From QHXN01 sp963785125 (GTDB lineage Bacteria > Acidobacteriota > Blastocatellia > Pyrinomonadales > Pyrinomonadaceae), in NCBI GenBank assembly GCA_963785125.1, contig CAWATU010000007.1, forward strand, positions 868,001 to 932,000: 64,000 nt of DNA. The letters are read 5' to 3'. The translations under genes were made by a program, and so were the position numbers. Position 1 is the first letter of the stretch; each line of letters starts with the position of its first letter. This document shows positions 1 to 8,126 of this stretch, in pieces. Under the pieces are notes generated by a model. The model was given only the letters and a program-made list of their open reading frames with translations, had not been told where the DNA came from and did no database searches.

Positions 1-560
1 CGCCGTTCCTCTACTACGGCGAGGAGATCGGGATGGTGACGACCGAGCCGAAGACGGTCGAGGAGGTGCGCGACCCAGTGGGCAAACGCTACTGGCCGCT
101 GCGCAAAGGGCGCGACGGCGAGCGCACGCCGATGCAGTGGGACGCGACCGCTAACGCAGGCTTCACCAACGGGAACCCCTGGCTCCCCGCCCCGCCGAGC
201 TACAGGGAGCGCAACGTAGACGCGCAGGAAGACGACCCCGACTCGCTCCTCAACTTCTACCGGCGGCTCATCGCGTTGCGCCGCCGCAGCCCCGCGCTCC
301 TCGACGGCAGCTATGCCAGCATCGGCGACGACCCGCACGTCTACGCCTACCAGCGCCGCACGATCAAGCACCACGTCGTCGTTGCGCTCAACATGTCGGG
401 CGAGCGCCGCACGTTCAAACTGCCTTCGCCGATGAGGACCGGCCCGTTCGTCTACCAGCTTGCGCTCAGCACTCTGCCGCGCACGGAGCCCCGCGGCATC
501 TCGGGCGAGATGACCCTCGCACCTTTCGAGGCCGTCATCCTTGATGCGCGCGGGCTGTAG
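1..560 (+). CDS. GH13 alpha-glucosidase/alpha-amylase-like enzyme, C-terminal part (5' end off window)
   Basis: The reading frame is open from base 3 and ends at TAG 558-560, so only about the last 185 residues are present. The visible part starts with PFLYYGEEIGM, the end of the GH13 catalytic (beta/alpha)8 barrel, and continues with RTPMQWD and NAGFT, typical of oligo-1,6-glucosidase, alpha-glucosidase and trehalose synthase relatives. The closing 80 residues match the beta-sandwich C domain. The family hydrolyses or rearranges alpha-glucosidic bonds. The catalytic Asp and Glu lie upstream of the window, so substrate and cellular location cannot be judged. The next gene begins 12 bases downstream, so the two are probably co-transcribed. 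Confidence 0.85.
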   Translation, partial: PFLYYGEEIGMVTTEPKTVEEVRDPVGKRYWPLRKGRDGERTPMQWDATANAGFTNGNPWLPAPPSYRERNVDAQEDDPDSLLNFYRRLIALRRRSPALLDGSYASIGDDPHVYAYQRRTIKHHVVVALNMSGERRTFKLPSPMRTGPFVYQLALSTLPRTEPRGISGEMTLAPFEAVILDARGL

Positions 561-572
561 GAGATTTCCCCT

Positions 573-3251
573 TTGAAGCAAACGGCGCGTCAACTGAGTC
601 TCTTGCTCTGCCTCTCTGCCTTCCTGCTGCCGGCTCTGCCCGCCGTCGCGCAGACGAATGCGACGACGCCGGACTATCTCAACCCGCGTCTGCCCATCAA
701 CCGGAGGGTTGACGACCTCGTCTCGCGGATGACGCCTGAAGAGAAAGTCGCGCAGATGATGAACAAGGCCCCGGCCATCGAGCGGCTCGGCGTCCCCTTC
801 TATGAATGGTGGAACGAGGCGCTCCACGGCGTCGCCTACGCCGGCCACGCGACGGTCTTCCCGCAGGCCATCGGGCTCGGCGCGACGTGGAACGAGGAGT
901 TGGTCAAGTCAGTCGCAACGGCCATCTCCGACGAGGCGCGCGCCAAGTATAACGACGCTGTCCGGCGTGACTTCCGCAAGCGTTTTTACGGTCTGACCTT
1001 CTGGTCGCCGAACATCAACATCTTCCGCGACCCGCGCTGGGGGCGAGGGCAGGAGACCTACGGCGAAGACCCTTATCTGACCTCGCGCCTCGGCGTCGCC
1101 TTCGTGCGTGGGATGCAGGGCGAAGACCCGCGCTATCTCAAGACCATCGCCACGCCGAAGCACTACGCCGTCCACAGCGGCCCCGAGTCGCAACGTCACA
1201 CCTTCGACGCGCGCCCGCCCGAGCGCGACCTCGAAGACACGTACCTGCCCGCCTTCCGCGCCGCGGTCGTCGAAGGCAAAGCCGGCTCCGTCATGTGCGC
1301 CTACAACCGTCTCAACGGCGAGCCGCTCTGCGCGAGCCCGCGAATGTTGCAGGAGGTCTTGCGCGACGCTTGGGGCTTCGGCGGCTACGTCGTCTCCGAC
1401 TGCGACGCCGTCGCAGACATCTACAAGAAGCACAACTTCAAGCCGACACAGGAGGAGGGCGTCGCCGTCGCCGTCAAGTCGGGCACAGACCTGACCTGCG
1501 GCTACGAGTATCAGGCGCTCCCGGCGGCGCTCAAACAGGGGCTCATCACGGAGGCCGAGATCGACACGGCGGTCAAACGTCTCTTCGAGGCACGCTTCCG
1601 TCTGGGGCTGTTCGACCCGCCGGAGTCTGTCCCTTACGCGCGCATCCCGCTTGAGGTGAACGACTCGGCCATCCACCGCGAGCTGGCCGCCCGCGCCGCG
1701 CGCGAATCCATCGTCCTCCTCAAGAACGAGCGGAACACGCTGCCGCTCAGGAAGGACTTGAAAACAATCGCCGTCATCGGCCCAAACGCCGACTCGCTCG
1801 AAGTGTTGCTGGGGAACTATCACGGCATCCCTTCTCGTTGGGTCACACCGCTCGAAGGCATCCGCCGCAAGGTCTCGCCGCAGACGCGCGTCACGTACGC
1901 GCTCGGGACGACGCTCACGGGCGACGCCATCCTGCCCGTCCCAGCCTCTTCACTCTTCCTGAACGAAGACAAGAGCACGCGCGGGCTCCGGGCCGAGTAC
2001 TTCGACAACAAGGAGTTGCAAGGGACGCCCGTCGCCACGCGCACCGACGAGCAGCTCAACTTCGACTGGTTCTCCGACGCGCCCGTCCGAGGGCTCAACA
2101 CCGACAACTTCTCCGCGCGCTGGACGGGCTACTTCGTCCCGCCCGCGTCGGGCACCTACCAGTTCGGCGTCCGCGCCGACGACGGCATCCGCGTCTTCCT
2201 CGACGAACGCCCCGTCGTCGATAGCTGGCGCGACAGCAGCACGCGGACGCTGACGCAGGCGATAGACTTCGAGGCGGGCCGCGCCTACAAGCTCCGCGTC
2301 GAGTACTACGAGCGTTACGCCGCGGCCACGGCGAAGCTCGTCTGGGGGCCGCCGGGACTCAACAACGCTCTACGTGAAGAGGCGCTCAAGGCCGCGCGCG
2401 AGTCGGAGGTGGTCGTCATGACCCTCGGGCTCGCGCCTTCGCTCGAAGGCGAGGAGATGGACGTGAAGGTCAAGGGCTTCAGCGGCGGCGACCGCACGAG
2501 CCTCGACCTGCCCGACGCGCAGGACGACTTGCTCAAAGCAATCGTCGCCACGGGCAAGCCGGTCGTCCTCGTCCTCATGAACGGCGGTGCGCTCGCCGTC
2601 AACTGGGCGCAGGCGAACGTCGGGGCGATTGTCGAGGCATGGTATCCCGGCGAGGAGGGCGGGACGGCTCTGGCCGACGTGCTCTTCGGCGACTACAACC
2701 CGGCGGGACGTTTGCCCGTCACGTTCTACAAGTCGGCCGAACAGTTGCCGCCCTTCGACGACTACCGCATGGAGGGGAAGACCTACCGCTACTTCAGGGG
2801 CGAGCCGCTCTATCCGTTCGGCTACGGCCTGAGCTACACGCGCTTCGAGTACACCAACCTGAAGGTGAGCCAACAGCTCGTGCGCGCGGGCTTCCCCGTG
2901 AAGGTGAGCGTAGACGTGCGGAACATCGGCCGCCGCGCGGGCGACGAGGTCGTGCAGCTCTACCTTAAGGACGACGCGGCGTCGGCCCCCGTGCCCCTGC
3001 GCGCGCTCAAGGGCGTGCGGCGCATCCACCTCAAACCGGGCGAGAAGCGCAGCGTCACCTTCGACATCACATCGTGGGACATGACAATAGTTGACGAGAA
3101 GGGCAAGCGCCGGTTGGAGCCGGGCGCGTTCCTCGTCTCCGTCGGGGGCGAGCAGCCGGGCTTCAAAGGTTCGGCGGACGCAGCCACGACCGGCGTCGTC
3201 ACGGGCGCCTTCGTCGTCACCGACGGCGTTGTCGATTTTCCACACCCATGA
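573..3251 (+). CDS. Secreted GH3 glycosidase with inserted PA14 domain
   Basis: Predicted 892-residue exported glycoside hydrolase family 3 enzyme of the beta-glucosidase/beta-xylosidase type. The TTG start is supported by AGGAGA eight bases upstream and by a signal peptide (residues 1-27, ending AVAQ). The N-terminal barrel carries WWNEALHG and PRWGRGQETYGEDP. The nucleophile is expected to be Asp276 in VVSDCDAV. A PA14 carbohydrate-binding module (about residues 465-600, GLRAEYFDN onward) interrupts the second catalytic domain, which resumes with GEEMD. A fibronectin-III-like domain (about 770-880) closes the protein. It sits 12 bases after the GH13 gene and 36 bases before GH92, suggesting one transcript. 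Whether it removes glucose, xylose or arabinose cannot be read from the sequence. Confidence 0.9.
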   Translation: MKQTARQLSLLLCLSAFLLPALPAVAQTNATTPDYLNPRLPINRRVDDLVSRMTPEEKVAQMMNKAPAIERLGVPFYEWWNEALHGVAYAGHATVFPQAIGLGATWNEELVKSVATAISDEARAKYNDAVRRDFRKRFYGLTFWSPNINIFRDPRWGRGQETYGEDPYLTSRLGVAFVRGMQGEDPRYLKTIATPKHYAVHSGPESQRHTFDARPPERDLEDTYLPAFRAAVVEGKAGSVMCAYNRLNGEPLCASPRMLQEVLRDAWGFGGYVVSDCDAVADIYKKHNFKPTQEEGVAVAVKSGTDLTCGYEYQALPAALKQGLITEAEIDTAVKRLFEARFRLGLFDPPESVPYARIPLEVNDSAIHRELAARAARESIVLLKNERNTLPLRKDLKTIAVIGPNADSLEVLLGNYHGIPSRWVTPLEGIRRKVSPQTRVTYALGTTLTGDAILPVPASSLFLNEDKSTRGLRAEYFDNKELQGTPVATRTDEQLNFDWFSDAPVRGLNTDNFSARWTGYFVPPASGTYQFGVRADDGIRVFLDERPVVDSWRDSSTRTLTQAIDFEAGRAYKLRVEYYERYAAATAKLVWGPPGLNNALREEALKAARESEVVVMTLGLAPSLEGEEMDVKVKGFSGGDRTSLDLPDAQDDLLKAIVATGKPVVLVLMNGGALAVNWAQANVGAIVEAWYPGEEGGTALADVLFGDYNPAGRLPVTFYKSAEQLPPFDDYRMEGKTYRYFRGEPLYPFGYGLSYTRFEYTNLKVSQQLVRAGFPVKVSVDVRNIGRRAGDEVVQLYLKDDAASAPVPLRALKGVRRIHLKPGEKRSVTFDITSWDMTIVDEKGKRRLEPGAFLVSVGGEQPGFKGSADAATTGVVTGAFVVTDGVVDFPHP

Positions 3252-3287
3252 AGGCTGTGCATAAATCCGCCGCGGAGCGGCGTTTGA

Positions 3288-5678
3288 GTGAAATTGATGA
3301 TGAAGAGAGCACTTTCCGTCTTCTTAACTCTCCTCTTCTCGCTCGCGCCCGTGGCCGGTGCGCAGACGCGCGGGCAGCAAGCGGCGGCACGACCGTTCGA
3401 CGCCGCGCGGCACGTCAACCCTTTCGTCGGGACGGCCAACTCGCCTGTGCCCGACTACCTCGGCGGCAACGCGAGCGGCAACACCTTTCCCGGCGCGACG
3501 CTCCCCTTCGGGATGGTGCAGTTCAGTCCCGACACCGAGAAGGGTTTCGGCCCCGAAGACCGCGGCAGCTACGTCCACCGCGACACGGCCATACGGGCTT
3601 TCAGCCTCACGCACCTGAGCGGGCCGGGCTGCCCCGTCTTCGGCGACGTGCCCTTCATGCCCTTCGCGGGCCGAGTCGAGAAGTCTCCGGCCGCGGCGCC
3701 CGCCGACTACGTCGCAAAGTTTTCGCACGACAGGGAGAGCGCCTCGCCGGGCTCCTACGAGGTCGCGTTGGAGTCGGGCGTGAAGGTACGTCTGACCGCC
3801 ACGACGCGCACGGGCTTCGCCGTCTTCGACTTTCCCAAAGGCTCACCCGCGACTCTGCTCGCGGGCGTCGGGCGCAACGCGTCGGGCGTGCAGGAGGCGG
3901 AGTGGCGCGCCGAGGGCGACCGTCGGATGAGCGGCATGGTGTCGAGCGGCGCCTTCTGCGGCACACGCAACCGTTACGTGCTCTACTTCGCCGCGGAGTT
4001 CGACCGACCGTTCAACTCGTACGGCTCTTGGGACGGCGACCGCGTGCTGCACGGCGTGAGCCCCGCGCGCGGGGGGAGCCGAACCGGCGGCTTCGTCACG
4101 TTCGACAACGCGTCCGGCGGCGCCGTCCGCATGAAGGTCGGCGTGTCTTACGTCAGCGTCGAGAAGGCGCGGGCGAACCTGCGCGCGGAGAGCGGGGCCT
4201 GGGACTTCGAAGCGGTGCGCAATCGAGCGCGTGCGCGTTGGAACGAGGCGCTCGGGCGCGTCTACGTGGGGGGCGGCACGGAGGCGGAGACCAGAGTCTT
4301 CTACACGGCGCTCTACCACACGCTGCTCCACCCGACCACTTTCAGCGACGCCGACGGCGAGTACATGGGCTTCGACGACCGCGTCCACAAGGCGCCGGGG
4401 CACACGCAGTACACGAACTTCTCCGGCTGGGACATCTATCGTTCGGAGTCGCCTCTGATAGCGTGGCTCTTTCCGGAAGAGGCGAGCGACATGGCGCAGT
4501 CGCTCGTCAACATGGCCGAACAGGGCGGCGGCGGCCTCCCCAAATGGCCCGTCGCCAACGACGAGAGCGGCGCGATGTACGGCGACCCCGCGGTGCCCAT
4601 CATCGCCAGCACTTGGGCCTTCGGCGCACGCGACTTCGACACGCGCGCCGCTTTGAAAGTGATGCTGAAGGGCGCGACCGACCCCGAGGCCAGGTCGAAA
4701 ACTTACCTCGTCAGGCCGGGGCTCGCAGACTTCCTCAAGTACGGTTACATCCCGATGGAGCAGAAAGGTCTGCGCGGGTCGCCGTCGGTTGCGCTCGAAT
4801 ACGAGACCGCGGACTTCGCGCTCGCACAGTTCGCGCGCGCGCAGGGCGACGCGAAGACGCACGCCGAGATGATGCGACGTGCGCAGCTCTGGACGCGACT
4901 GTTCGACCCACAGACGCGCTACATCCGTGGCCGCTGGGCCGACGGCTCGTGGCTGCCGGGCTTCGACTTCAAGGCGATGCTCTACAAGCCGGAGCTGCCG
5001 TGGCGCCCCGAGAGCCACAAGTCCTACGTCGAGGGGAACGCCACGCAGTACACATGGATGATTCCGCACAACCTGCGCGCCGTCATCGAACGCATCGGCG
5101 GGAACGAGGCGGTGGTCAAACGTCTCGACAGCTTCTTCACAGAGCTGAACGCAGGCCCCGACCGCCCCTACTTCTTCATCGGCAACGAGCCGGTCTTTCC
5201 CGTGCCGTGGATTTATAACTACGTGGGCGAGCCGTGGAAGACGCAGGCCACCACGCGCCGTGTGCTGAACGAGCTGTTCACGGCCGACCCCGGCGGCATC
5301 CCCGGCAACGACGACCTCGGCGCGACCTCCTCGTGGGTCGTCTTCGCGTCGCTCGGCTTATATCCGATCATTCCGGGCGTCGGCGGGTTCTCAATCAACA
5401 GCCCCGTCTTCCCCGAGATAGCCATTCGCCGGAAGGGCGGCGGGGTGCTGTCGATTAAGGGGCGCGGCGCCGCCGCGCAGAGTCCGTACGTGCAGGAACT
5501 GCGCCTGAACGGGCGGCCTTACGAGAGCACCTGGATACCCTTCGAATCAATCGCGCGGGGCGGGGCGTTGGACTTCACCCTCGGCCCCGAGCCGAACAGG
5601 CGCTGGGCCAACGCGCCGTCCGCCGCCCCGCCCTCGTTCAACGAAGGCATGGAGAAGGAGGCGGGCAGCACGCGCTGA
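3288..5678 (+). CDS. Secreted GH92 alpha-mannosidase
   Basis: A 796-residue protein of glycoside hydrolase family 92, calcium-dependent exo-alpha-mannosidases that mostly trim alpha-1,2- and alpha-1,3-linked mannose. The N-terminal signatures NPFVGT (44-49) and NTFPGATLPFGM (65-76) are present. The C-terminal catalytic signature GNDDLGATSSW begins at residue 673, followed by LGLYPIIPG. A signal peptide ends near AGAQT (residue 27). The GTG at 3288 has GGAG ten bases upstream; ATG at 3297 or 3300 would also leave a signal peptide. Length is normal for the family. With the three GH38 genes it forms the clearest evidence that this locus targets mannose-rich glycans. Confidence 0.92.
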   Translation: MKLMMKRALSVFLTLLFSLAPVAGAQTRGQQAAARPFDAARHVNPFVGTANSPVPDYLGGNASGNTFPGATLPFGMVQFSPDTEKGFGPEDRGSYVHRDTAIRAFSLTHLSGPGCPVFGDVPFMPFAGRVEKSPAAAPADYVAKFSHDRESASPGSYEVALESGVKVRLTATTRTGFAVFDFPKGSPATLLAGVGRNASGVQEAEWRAEGDRRMSGMVSSGAFCGTRNRYVLYFAAEFDRPFNSYGSWDGDRVLHGVSPARGGSRTGGFVTFDNASGGAVRMKVGVSYVSVEKARANLRAESGAWDFEAVRNRARARWNEALGRVYVGGGTEAETRVFYTALYHTLLHPTTFSDADGEYMGFDDRVHKAPGHTQYTNFSGWDIYRSESPLIAWLFPEEASDMAQSLVNMAEQGGGGLPKWPVANDESGAMYGDPAVPIIASTWAFGARDFDTRAALKVMLKGATDPEARSKTYLVRPGLADFLKYGYIPMEQKGLRGSPSVALEYETADFALAQFARAQGDAKTHAEMMRRAQLWTRLFDPQTRYIRGRWADGSWLPGFDFKAMLYKPELPWRPESHKSYVEGNATQYTWMIPHNLRAVIERIGGNEAVVKRLDSFFTELNAGPDRPYFFIGNEPVFPVPWIYNYVGEPWKTQATTRRVLNELFTADPGGIPGNDDLGATSSWVVFASLGLYPIIPGVGGFSINSPVFPEIAIRRKGGGVLSIKGRGAAAQSPYVQELRLNGRPYESTWIPFESIARGGALDFTLGPEPNRRWANAPSAAPPSFNEGMEKEAGSTR

Positions 5679-5716
5679 CAATCCCTGTCGCTTGAGTGTG
5701 AATTAGACGGCAGTGT

Positions 5717-5741
5717 AACCACCGCAGACACAGAGGCACAG
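5717..5741. repeat. Copy of an ACCACAGAGACAC-like interspersed motif
   Basis: The 25 bases before the GH36-like gene resemble the arms of the large inverted repeat at 19892-19974: both start with AACCAC and run into GCAGACACAGAGGCAC or AGAGACACGAGAGACAC. Similar accacagagacacagag tracts are scattered between genes in several bacterial phyla. Here it is a single, imperfect copy without a partner arm. Confidence 0.4.
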
Positions 5742-5760
5742 CTTGAGAAGATATAACAAC

Positions 5761-8037
5761 ATGCGTAGACGAATCGTGCTCCTCGCGCTCTTCCTGCTGG
5801 CCGCGCCCGTAGTGATATGTGCTCAAACGTCAGAGTCGAGCGTCGTGCTCAACCGCGGGCAGTTGCAGCTCCGGCGCGGCGCGGGGCTCGTGATGACGTT
5901 GATGCGGATGCGCCTGCGGCTCGCGGATGGCGCGGCCGTGTCGGGCGAGTTGGAGGCGGCCGGGCAGGATGCGGGCTCCGACCCGGCGGGCGCTTTCAGG
6001 CGGCAGCGTTTCCGTCTGAAGCCGAACGGGGACGCGCGCGGGGTGAAGTCCGCGGCTCTCGAAGTGCGTCGTTACGAGACCTCGGGCGCGCTCGTCGCGT
6101 GGCTCGAATACGACGGGCCGGCGCTGGCGCCGCGCGAGGGCGTGCAGCTCGTCGCGAGCCTCGACCGCTTCGCGCGCGGGATGGCGACCAAGCGTTTCAA
6201 AATCTACTGGACGGCGCCCGTCTTCTTCTCCGACTATCGCTTCCTGGGTCCCGCCAACCAGCTCATGCTCTGGAAGCAGACCGAGGGCGAGGACTATCAC
6301 CTGCTCGTCCCGCTCGCGGGCGGAGGGATGTTGGGCGAGGTCGGCGTCTCGGAGATCGAGTGGCGCCCCGAGTTCCGCGTCGCCGCTTCGAGCTACGATC
6401 CCAAACACGCGCCGCGGCGCGTGCCCCTCTTCGCCTACGCCGCCGGCCGAGACCCATACAAGCTCCCGCGCGCGACGTACGAGACGGCCTTCGCCGCGAC
6501 CGAGCAGTACGGCCGTTTGCGCTGGCAGAAGCCGTACCCGGAGGTCTTCAAGCGGCTCGGCTGGTGCTCCTGGAACGCGTACGGGCAGGAGGTGACGGCC
6601 GATAAGGTCGTCGCGAGCGTCCGCTCGATGCGCGAGAAGCAGATACCGCTCGGCTTCGTGCTCGTGGACGACGGCTGGCTCTCCGTCAAAGACCAGAAGC
6701 TGACGAGCTTCGAGGCCGACGCCGCGAAGTTCCCCGGCGGGATGGACGCGCTCGCGCGCCGCCTGCGCGAAGAGTACAAGGTGCCGCACGTCGGCGTGTG
6801 GCATACGCTTCAGGGATACTGGAACGGCGTCGCGCCGGACTCGGAGGTCGCGCGCGAACACAGGATGTTCAAGGGGCTCGAAGGCAAGCTTCTGCCCGAC
6901 CCGCGCGAGGGGCGCGGCGAGGGCTTCTACGAAGACTGGTTTCGGAAGTTGAAGGGCTGGGGCTACGACTTCGTGAAGGTGGACGGGCAGGGCAACAACG
7001 TCAAGTTCACCGACGGGCTGATGCCGCTCTTCGACTCGGGCGGCGGCGCGCACCGCAACCTGCAAGGCGCGGCGGGAAAGTTCTTCGGCGATAGTTCTCA
7101 AAACGGCGCGGGCCTCGGGCTCATCAACTGCATGGAGATGTCTCTGGAGAACGTCTACAACTGGCGCGCGTCGAACGTGGCGCGCAGCAGCGACGACTAC
7201 CAGCCCGAGCTGAAGCACAACCCGCAAGACCACGTCTTCCAGAACGCATACAACGCCTACTGGCTGTCGAACTTCGCCTACCCCGACTGGGACATGTTCC
7301 AGTCGCACGGCCCCGCGGCCGAGTACCACGCCGCGGCGCGCGCAGTGAGCGGCGGCCCCGTCTACTTCACCGACGAGGCGGGCAAGGAACGGCCCGAAAT
7401 CCTGCGCCGCCTCGCGCTCTCCGACGGGCGACTGCTGATGCCGGACGAGCCGGCGCAGGTGACCCGCGACCTGCTGCTCTCTGACCCTTCGATTGAGGCC
7501 ACGCCGCTCAAGCTCTTCGCGCGCGTGACGCGACCCGGCCTGAGCGCGGGCGTCGTCGCCGCCTTCCACGTCAACAAGACGGCGCGGTCGGTCGCGGGCA
7601 CGCTCAGGGTGGAAGACCCCGAGGTGCCGGCCTTCCTGAGCGGGCCGGTCGCTGTCTACCGCGGCGACGGGCGCATCTCGCGGCTCGACGCGCAGAATCC
7701 TTCGGAGGTTTTCCGGCTCGACGACGGCGCCTCCGAACTCTTCACACTCGTCCCGGCCGAGAACGGGCTGGCCGTCTTCGGCCTGCTCGACAAGTACCTC
7801 CCGCCGGCCGCGGTCGTCTCCGTGAAGCGGGACGCGCGCGGCGCGGTCGTGCGCCTCAGTGAGGCCGGCGACTTCGGCGCGTGGCTCGCGAGCCGGCCGG
7901 CGCGGGTCGAGGTGGACGGCCGAACACTGGCCCCTTCGTCTTACAGCTACGCGGGCGGCCTGCTGCGCATCCCGCGCGCGCGCTTCGGCGCGCGCGCGGG
8001 CGAGCGCGAAGTGAAGCTGACCCTCGCACGGCGCTAG
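5761..8037 (+). CDS. GH36-like alpha-galactosidase/raffinose-synthase (Sip1) family protein
   Basis: A 758-residue secreted protein of the Sip1/raffinose-synthase branch of GH36. Key motifs: GWCSWN (267-272), DDGW (303-306), the nucleophile motif KVD with Asp408, and the acid/base region RSSDDY with Asp478/479. The family cleaves or transfers alpha-galactosyl groups; bacterial members are usually hydrolases. I chose ATG 5761, with GAGAAG about ten bases upstream and an immediate signal peptide (LLALFLLAAPVVICAQ). An in-frame TTG at 5743 would add six residues. It closes the + strand glycosidase run and ends at a hairpin terminator facing the receptor gene. Confidence 0.8.
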   Translation: MRRRIVLLALFLLAAPVVICAQTSESSVVLNRGQLQLRRGAGLVMTLMRMRLRLADGAAVSGELEAAGQDAGSDPAGAFRRQRFRLKPNGDARGVKSAALEVRRYETSGALVAWLEYDGPALAPREGVQLVASLDRFARGMATKRFKIYWTAPVFFSDYRFLGPANQLMLWKQTEGEDYHLLVPLAGGGMLGEVGVSEIEWRPEFRVAASSYDPKHAPRRVPLFAYAAGRDPYKLPRATYETAFAATEQYGRLRWQKPYPEVFKRLGWCSWNAYGQEVTADKVVASVRSMREKQIPLGFVLVDDGWLSVKDQKLTSFEADAAKFPGGMDALARRLREEYKVPHVGVWHTLQGYWNGVAPDSEVAREHRMFKGLEGKLLPDPREGRGEGFYEDWFRKLKGWGYDFVKVDGQGNNVKFTDGLMPLFDSGGGAHRNLQGAAGKFFGDSSQNGAGLGLINCMEMSLENVYNWRASNVARSSDDYQPELKHNPQDHVFQNAYNAYWLSNFAYPDWDMFQSHGPAAEYHAAARAVSGGPVYFTDEAGKERPEILRRLALSDGRLLMPDEPAQVTRDLLLSDPSIEATPLKLFARVTRPGLSAGVVAAFHVNKTARSVAGTLRVEDPEVPAFLSGPVAVYRGDGRISRLDAQNPSEVFRLDDGASELFTLVPAENGLAVFGLLDKYLPPAAVVSVKRDARGAVVRLSEAGDFGAWLASRPARVEVDGRTLAPSSYSYAGGLLRIPRARFGARAGEREVKLTLARR

Positions 8038-8069
8038 GGTCAGCACCACCCGCGCCGCGATGAAATGCG

Positions 8070-8100
8070 AAAGGCCCTCCCCGTGATGGAGAGGGCCTTT
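8070..8100. terminator. Bidirectional hairpin terminator
   Basis: Ten-base perfect arms AAAGGCCCTC (8070-8079) and GAGGGCCTTT (8091-8100) around an 11-base loop, with T runs on both strands. It lies between the convergent ends of the GH36-like gene and the TonB-dependent receptor and can serve both. Confidence 0.85.
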
Positions 8101-8126
8101 TCGCGTCGAAGCGCAGGGCGGGGGCT